Positions 57,765 to 64,000 of a stretch of DNA of 64,000 nucleotides are shown one piece after another (positions within the stretch are counted from its first letter, which is position 1; each line of letters begins with the position of its first letter). The notes under the pieces are model-generated. The model saw nothing but the letters and a program-made list of their open reading frames with translations. It had not been told where the DNA came from and made no database searches. The translations under genes and the position numbers were made by a program. The stretch is from Isoetes taiwanensis (taxonomy: Eukaryota; Streptophyta; Lycopodiopsida; Isoetales; Isoetaceae), in the NCBI GenBank assembly GCA_021234155.1, contig JAJEKV010000297.1, forward strand, positions 186,001 to 250,000. The letters run 5' to 3'.

Positions 57765-57935
57765 TTGTCTTTGCCTCTTTCCCCCTCTTGTCTGCTTCTT
57801 GTTTGCATGTTCCTTGCCTCCCTGTCCGCTTCTTGTTGCTCCTTGCCTCCCTGTCCGCTCCTTGTTTGCATGCTCCTTGTCTCCCTGTCTGCTCCTTGTT
57901 TTGCTCCTTATTAAGTAGCTTTTTTGCTCCTTGCC
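57765..57935. repeat. Pyrimidine-rich minisatellite
   Basis: Imperfect repeats of TCCTTGCCTCCCTGTCYGC and GCTCCTTGTTTGCATG. The minus-strand Lys/Gln/Arg-rich ORF through it is a by-product. Confidence 0.7.
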
Positions 57936-57956
57936 TGCTCCACTAGTTTCTTGCAA

Positions 57957-58530
57957 ATGGTAACTTTGCAAGAACATCCTCGCTGGGCTGATCCGAAATA
58001 CCTGCAAGCATGCGGCAGAATAAATACGTGCACTTTTGATGAATTTGTTAGCAACTTTTGGGAGCATCGGTGGCGTCACGGTCCAACCACAGAGCTTGCA
58101 AGGCAGCTGATCAACTTCATTATCGATCGCTATACTCGTCATCTCCCTCCACTGCAAGAGATCAGTCTGAGTCATGCAAGGATCACTCTAAGTGCTTTGG
58201 GACTTCTTGAACCCCCCTCAGATTTGAAAGATAGGCTAGAACAGTTGAAGGACATGCTTTTCCATGGTTTCATGGCCTACTCTCTGGATCACTATGTACC
58301 TCTGGTCATTCCTACTTGTGAAAAGAATAGGATTTATATCTTCATTGAACTTTACAACTTCCATTACAAATCTTTTGTGGATATTGGTCAGCTCCTATTC
58401 CGATCCCTTGACTTCAACATCTTGTGGCTACTGTCTTGTGGCCCCGTATAGGGATACAATTCCTTGGGATACACGTGAGCTATGGCTACATAGCACACAG
58501 CATATAATACGTACATATCACAGGTAAAGA
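57957..58530 (+). pseudogene. Unrecognised intronless gene, one frameshift near the end
   Basis: ATG 57957 opens MVTLQEHPRWADPKYLQACG and runs through NFWEHRWRHGPTTELARQLI, LPPLQEISLSHARITLSALG and HYVPLVIPTCEKNRIYIFIE to a stop at 58451. In the neighbouring frame the sense continues from about 58425 (YRDTIPWDTRELWLHSTQH) to a stop at 58527. The predicted protein is about 185 residues, globular, rich in aromatics, with mixed helix. No homologue comes to mind. Array D begins about 220 bp after the end. No introns. Confidence 0.45.
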
Positions 58531-58747
58531 TACTCCATTGGAATTATGTGTATAAATTGGTATGAACCTACGATTTTCATAGAAATTAAGTATATAAGCA
58601 TGTGATTTCCGTGTAATTAAGTAACTTCTATATATTATCATGTATTATCTTAGCAATAATTTTCCTTTTAACTTTTCGTGTAAGTGAATGATTTCTTCTA
58701 TTATTTTCCATGTATTTTCCCATGTGATTGTTCTATTTCTGGTCATA

Positions 58748-59058
58748 TTCGGCACAGTAGCCACGATGCGAAATCGCCTCAGTTACAAATTATTGAAGGG
58801 CCTATTTCGCACCGTGGCTACAGTGCGAAATACGTGGATCCAGTTTAGTTACAGACCCATATTTCGCACCATAGCCACGGTGCGAAATCGCCTCAGTTAC
58901 AAATTATTGAAGGGCCTATTTTGCACTGTGGCTACGGTGCGAAATATGTGGATCCAGTTTAGTTACAGGCCCATATTTTGCACCGTGGCCACGGTGCGCA
59001 ATACATGCATCCAGTTTACTTACAATACAGCATTTCGCACAGTGACCACTATCAAACT
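58748..59058. repeat. Palindrome array D (57-bp period, six units, alternating spacers)
   Basis: Palindromes start at 58748, 58805, 58862, 58919, 58976 and 59033: an exact 57-bp period throughout. Spacers alternate: TCGCCTCAGTTACAAATTAT after units 1 and 3, TGGATCCAGTTTAGTTACAG after units 2 and 4. So a 114-bp two-unit block has been duplicated. A plus-strand frame (58688-59086) stays open across it and encodes 19-residue repeats around FRTVATVRN. Confidence 0.95.
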
Positions 59059-59094
59059 GATAAATAAACCACCTTTTTTACAGTAGAGATATCA

Positions 59095-59990
59095 TCAAGA
59101 GCTCTCAATACAGACATAACCTTTGCCTTGTCTACATCTCATTAATCTCCACTCCCTTGATCGCTCAACAGCTGCGGACTTATACCAAGCTTCCCTCTTT
59201 TTTTCCCACTGGGTTTTTTGTCTAAACAACTTAGCAAGTGTTGACTCACTCTGGTTCCGTGATTTCTTGACCCATTTGGACACAATCCTTCTGTAAAACC
59301 ATTGACGCATCTGCTGTAAGGAATTCCCAACTGAACCTCTGTGTTGAGTGAAACGGAAGAATGCATTCTTTGCTTGCTTATGGGACTTCTCCATTTCCTG
59401 TGTATTACAAATTTCTAGGCTTCCATATTCCCTGACAAACCACACGCCATGTGCAAACAGAATATGGACATAGTGAGCCAAATTGGCCTCATCCCATGCC
59501 GTCAGGAAAGACTTAGGAAGTTTGTGACGGCCTCCTGGAATTTGGCAACATCATTTTCTTGCATTACCTTTTTCTGCATTTCCTTCACCAGTACAGAGAA
59601 ATCCTGCCATGCCTTGATTTTCTTCAGGCATGATCTACCACGATCATTTCGATCATCCTCAGCTGCAATAAGATCCTTGTAAGCTTCCCAAACACCAGAT
59701 AAGTTCTCTTTTGCGGAAGGCAAAAACCTCTTAGCCTTTGAACCACCCATACTGGGTTTCAGGGGAATCTTGCCAGATACCTTTGGATCTTGAAGTATTT
59801 TGTAGTGCCCACCATGAAGTCCCACATTAGATAGCACCTTTTCAACTTCATGCATGGCAGCTTCCCTAGAGCTTTGGGGTGATTTATTCCAAGCAAACAC
59901 GATGTAAACCATCTTGTCTATGATTCTCAAGAAAGCATGAAGGGTGGATATGTGCACTCTTTTTAACGGAATTAGCAGAATTGGCATCAA
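59095..59990 (-). pseudogene. Transposon-type protein, C-terminal region, frameshifted
   Basis: Two minus-strand frames follow each other. The first (59990-59502) reads HGGHYKILQDPKVSGKIPLK and KAKRFLPSAKENLSGVWEAY. The second (59481-59095) reads ILFAHGVWFVREYGSLEICN, then QEMEKSHKQAKNAFFRFTQH and SLQQMRQWFYRRIVSKWVKK. A pattern of 'H-----F---YG-------Q-(M/L)EK------K--F---T-H' is shared with transposon-encoded proteins I recall from animals and non-flowering plants, so this is likely a decayed transposase. It marks the right end of the ORF/array region and faces it. Confidence 0.45.
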
Positions 59991-59999
59991 GGTTGTGTC

Positions 60000-62800
60000 C
60001 TTCTCTTCTCTATTTGGTGGCTCATCCTAGATACAGTCTAATGTACTCTTGTCCAACGCAGCTGAATCTCTTCTCGCATAGAGACAGTAAAACCATCATT
60101 CATTTAAATTGGGATTATGTCTTAATTTTGGGACATTTTTCAGGTTGTAGTTTTTTACTGATGAATTCAAATTTACATTTCTTATTGTTTTTTTACAAAT
60201 ACGTAAGGGTAAAAGCATGTTAGGGTGTACCACTTTTGGAACCTGCAAAAGTACATACACTAGGTACTTCAGAACTGGGTACTTTCTCATTTTTCTTTTC
60301 ATTAAAACTAGTACAAAAGTCCAAAATAAAAGTCAAGGACGTGTTAATATTTAAAGGTAAGATAAATATAATGCTATCTAAGCCCAAAATATATATAAAA
60401 GTTCTAAAATGTACCTTTTATTGACATATTACACAGGTACCCAGTACCCAGTCCGCAAAAAATTCCACATGAGGCAGATTCTTTATTGAGAAAAAAGAAG
60501 AATAAGCATACCTATTCCTTTTTCATTTCAAAAGTAGACGAAATAATAACAAACAAATTACTTTCATAAAATTGAAGTCCCATACAAGAAAAAAAGTTCC
60601 ATTATATATTTCCGTAGAAATTACAATGTTTCTTCATCCACTATCCCAACAACTTCCACAATTTGTTTTTGAAATTGATGGGCTTGGGCTTTCTTATGTA
60701 GTCCAAAGTAGAACCCATCACAGCATGCATATAATAGCATCATGCGTCAAAGATACGAAAACCACAAAACAAATAGTATTTTCCATTACTGACGTGAAAT
60801 ATGAGATTCACAATTAAAAAATTTGTTTGGTAAGAGTTAAACTACAGAATATAGAAATCTCTAAGTTAGTGCCATAATTACAATTCTAGATGACATTCTG
60901 AACTAGAAGTAGCCATGGTTCCATATCAAACATGGTTTGATATTCTTAAAATTAGCCATGGCATATCAAACAGGTTTCGCATTCCTAAATAAAAGTTCTA
61001 AATATCTTGAAATAATCTCAAAGATAAAATGTGTATGTGTGCTTCCTCATATCTAATACACAAATATAATAATAAGATTCTAAATAGATAAAATATTATA
61101 TTCACTCAAGCTCATGGCGTAACATAAAAAAATGCTCAGTTTACCTTGAAAATGAGCACCTTGAAAATAAGCTTGAAAATAAGCTGAAAAGGCTCAAAAA
61201 TATATCCCAACAATTTATTTGGTTCACCTAAGAAAATACCCAAAAAGATTGATTTGACTCAAAAATAACTAAAAAGAAAAAGCTAATTGTTAGCATGAAA
61301 ATAAGCCAAAACAGGCTGGAAACACACGCTTGGCATGAATATGGTGGAAAGCAGAAAAGATTTAAATTGCTTACCAAAATCAAACTCTGGCTCCGGATTG
61401 CTTGGTGAGGCCCTATTAATAATTGTTAGTGTAAGATTTATGATTAGCAAGCTAAATAATTCGTCCAGATAAACAAAACTCACATATTTGGACTGGTCAA
61501 GTCGGTCAGGCGTTAATGGGGATTCAAATGTGGGCAAAATCAGAGGGCTGTCGGGAAGAACTAGATGCTTGGGTGATGCCGAAAGCAACATTCAGATGAT
61601 GGAGCAGAAAAAAGAAAAAATGGCAAGAATAATTGTATAGAATTGATAAATCCGTGATTTGGGAGTGATTAGCAGGGCGAGGGCCAACATTTGGAAGCCG
61701 GAATAGACAGGGGTTGACAGGAGGGGCTAGGCAGAGGTAAAGCTTGATGCTAGTGTAACTGTAGGTGTAAATCGTAAGATTGCAGAGTTCGCCCGAATAA
61801 TATTGTATAGACCAAGATAAATTTGTTCTTGGTTACAATTTCTAGATGACATCCTTTTTTGCAGGACATAAGGAGTGAGAATCAAAATATGGAACGGAAG
61901 CACAAATGTGTGAGAAATAAAAACAAATCAAACCTGGAAGCTCATATTCTTGCTATCAGATCTATTTTTGCCGGATCAGCTTGTGTTTTATTTTCGGAAA
62001 TGCTTTGGGTCTGTAGTATTCAGTGGCTGCATCAAAAACAAGAAGGTTAAAAGAAAGGAAAGTGCAGGAACTCAAATTTTAAGAAACACGTGCGTGAAAT
62101 TCAAATTTACAAAACACATTTTGTGCTTCTTTTGTGCTTCTTCTTCCAGCTTCTTGCTTGATCCATGGCTTCCCCTTTCATCCATTCATGATACAGATGT
62201 GATCTTTCGATTGTATTCGTAATTGCGTGAGCAGATATACCATAGTTGCTGATTCCAGAATATAATTTGCACATTTCGGTATAGAAATTCATTTTTTTTC
62301 TGTGTGGCGCTTTTGCTATTTCTCTGTTGGCTCTTTTGCTAGTTCAAGGCTTCATTCCCTCTATGTGCCTTACGAATCCAGCAATGCTGATCTCTATTCC
62401 AATTACAAGATGCCATACCCAGGGCTCTTCTTGAGAAAGAGATACATACAGCAAAAGAAAGAGAAACAGATACAACAAAAGAAATTGAGAGAAGCATAAC
62501 TTACCATTTTTCTGACATGCTTGTGTCGATGCCAGGGGAAAATGGAGAAGAAAAATTTTTCGTGAGCTGCTTTTTTTATAAAGGAGGTAAAGAAAAAAGG
62601 GAGAATAATTTTTTGAATGTGGGCGGCTATGGCAGACTGCTATAAGCATGGATAGAAAAAATAGCAGACAGAATGGCCGATTGAGCAGGCAGAGCGGTCG
62701 AATTTGGCAATGGCAGCTCCTCTTGATGGCGCCTATCTTTTTGCTCTAGGTGCCATCTATCTGCTTGGAGATGCAGCTATAGATGGCGGTGACTATGGCA
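60000..62800. other. Intergenic, no supported gene
   Basis: AT-rich DNA with only short ORFs. GTACTT/GGTACCCAGTACCC-rich segments near 60,225-60,290 and 60,405-60,460 form imperfect inverted repeats. Nothing recognisable as a gene or RNA. Confidence 0.5.
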
Positions 62801-62859
62801 TGCAGCTCTAATACTTCTTTCTTTTCTTCTCAGTCTCATCTGTTCACTTCTGTTTCTTG

Positions 62860-62995
62860 CTTGCAGATGACGTTGGCTATGGCAGAAGATGGCAATGGCA
62901 AGATTGATGCAGTGGCACAAGACGACTATGGCAAGATGGCGATGGCAAGATTGATGTAGTGGCAAGATTGATGCCAGATTGATGGCAGATGGAGG
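62860..62995. repeat. GGCAAGATTGATG minisatellite
   Basis: Imperfect tandem copies of ATGGCAAGATTGATGYAGTGG-type units of about 20-40 bp. The minus-strand ORF through it is a by-product. Confidence 0.65.
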
Positions 62996-63149
62996 CACGC
63001 GTTTATTCTTACCTTGCGTTTTTTTTTAAGCTTTCCTCCGAGTTTTTTTTTTAGAGCTTTCTTATGAGTTTTTCTCTTTATGTCCTATTTTTGCCTTACA
63101 ATTTCTTCCGTTCCATGACCTCCTTGTCAAGCATAAGAGGGAATTTAGG

Positions 63150-63525
63150 ACACGCTAAGCGTGATTTTCAGAAGAGTGAATATCTTAAATCACGCCAAGC
63201 GTGCATTGGTCTATAGCAAAGTGGATCCTAAACCAAATATTAGCACCTAAGCAATAAAAAACCAATTCCCTAGTGCTAAAACTACTTGCCTGGAACTTAC
63301 AATGGTGTTGATATATAAGGTATATCCTCAACTTCACTTTTACAATATTATTGTGCTCGCTAATACATGCTAGGCGTGATTTGTTTTGTTCCATATTAGA
63401 TTTCCTCTAGAATATTATGCTTGCTAATACAGGCTTGGTGTGATTTTTTTTGTTTCATAACTAGGTTTCCTTTACAATACACGGCTTGGCGTCATTTGTT
63501 TTATTCCATAACTAGGTTTCAGTTG
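63150..63525. repeat. Palindromic CACGCYAAGCGTG motif and 60-bp tandem repeats
   Basis: CACGCTAAGCGTG (63152) and CACGCCAAGCGTG (63191) are palindromes. Then three diverged repeats of about 60 bp (from about 63,360) each contain (G)GCTWGGCGTGATTTG followed by TTCCATAACTAGGTTTCC. Non-coding. The end of the window (63.5-64 kb) shows no gene. Confidence 0.6.
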
Positions 63526-64000
63526 TTGAAATAATTAGAGGAATGTGATGACGAGTTTGAACTTGAAGGGGTAACAACCACAACACAATCACCGAATCAA
63601 ATAATGCACAAGGGCAGGGAACTCTAAGAGTAGCTTGGAAAATAATTATAAAGGACTTGGCTAAGAGGTATAGTCATCTTTCCCTTACCTTGCTGTTAGC
63701 TGGAGAATCTCTAGTATGAATCTCATTTCTCTATTGGATAATATTAAGTTTCCTTGTCCACATGAAAAATGTGACATACTTGTTATATACTTGTTATTTT
63801 ATATCTTTCTTACTTTTCCATTACAAGATATGATGTTATTAATGCTAAGAAGTTTGCCTCTTTTATAATATCTCGTGTGCTTCTACCATCAAACTCAAGC
63901 TCAGAATCCATCATCTTATGATCCAAACAACTTTGCAATAGATGAGTTCGTTGTCCAATTTATAGCTATTGTGAATAATTTGGCTAGGGGGATGACAGTT

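Noticed and set aside
52114..59058. CRISPR arrays
   Set aside because: Regular repeats and spacers look CRISPR-like, but the repeats are full palindromes, spacers are reused in array D, there are no cas genes, and the context is a plant nuclear genome.

Overview
This window looks like nuclear DNA of a land plant. Two well-preserved genes have GT-AG introns of roughly 70-800 bp and plant-specific family signatures: a KIN-7 kinesin and a NAM/CUC-type NAC transcription factor. The rest is AT-rich, gene-poor and full of transposon remains. A Penelope-like reverse transcriptase, an unusual large DNA transposon and the lack of flowering-plant-like gene density make a fern or another non-flowering vascular plant my best guess. 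That is inference; no marker fixes the species.

Layout. 1-6.5 kb: intergenic DNA with two fold-back hairpins and a 1.96-kb unit bounded by 183-bp direct repeats. 6.5-11.7 kb: a 20-exon KIN-7 kinesin. 12.8-13.2 kb: an orphan intronless ORF with one stop. 13.7-20.9 kb: a 7.2-kb DNA transposon with perfect 30-bp terminal inverted repeats. It carries a decayed coiled-coil/RING/DxNG-phosphatase gene, itself hit by a 601-bp MITE, and on the other strand a transposase-like gene. 21.8-24.1 kb: a Gypsy-type LTR, primer-binding site and gag start. 24.2-28 kb: fold-back elements inside duplicated sequence. 28.2-28.6 kb: a histone H3 pseudogene. 31.8-37.7 kb: a hairpin MITE, a Penelope-like fragment, a second DxNG phosphatase relic and a LINE 3' end. 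40.0-42.8 kb: an intact NAC gene. 43.9-50.2 kb: diverged repeats, a LINE 3' end with a pentanucleotide tail, and a small Copia element with target duplication.

50.9-60.0 kb is the most unusual part. It holds intronless, unrecognised ORFs, several broken by a single in-frame stop or frameshift. One of them is a very divergent histone H3-fold protein. Four arrays of a 26-bp near-perfect palindrome (TTTCGCACCGTGG/CYACGGTGCGAAA) sit here with a strict 57-bp period, and each array begins about 120-220 bp downstream of the 3' end of a plus-strand ORF. This repeated 'ORF plus palindrome array' layout is not explained by any plant gene family I know. It may be an endogenised large DNA virus fragment or another foreign replicon, or an undescribed mobile cassette system. 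60-64 kb holds no convincing gene, only minisatellites and a small palindromic tandem repeat.
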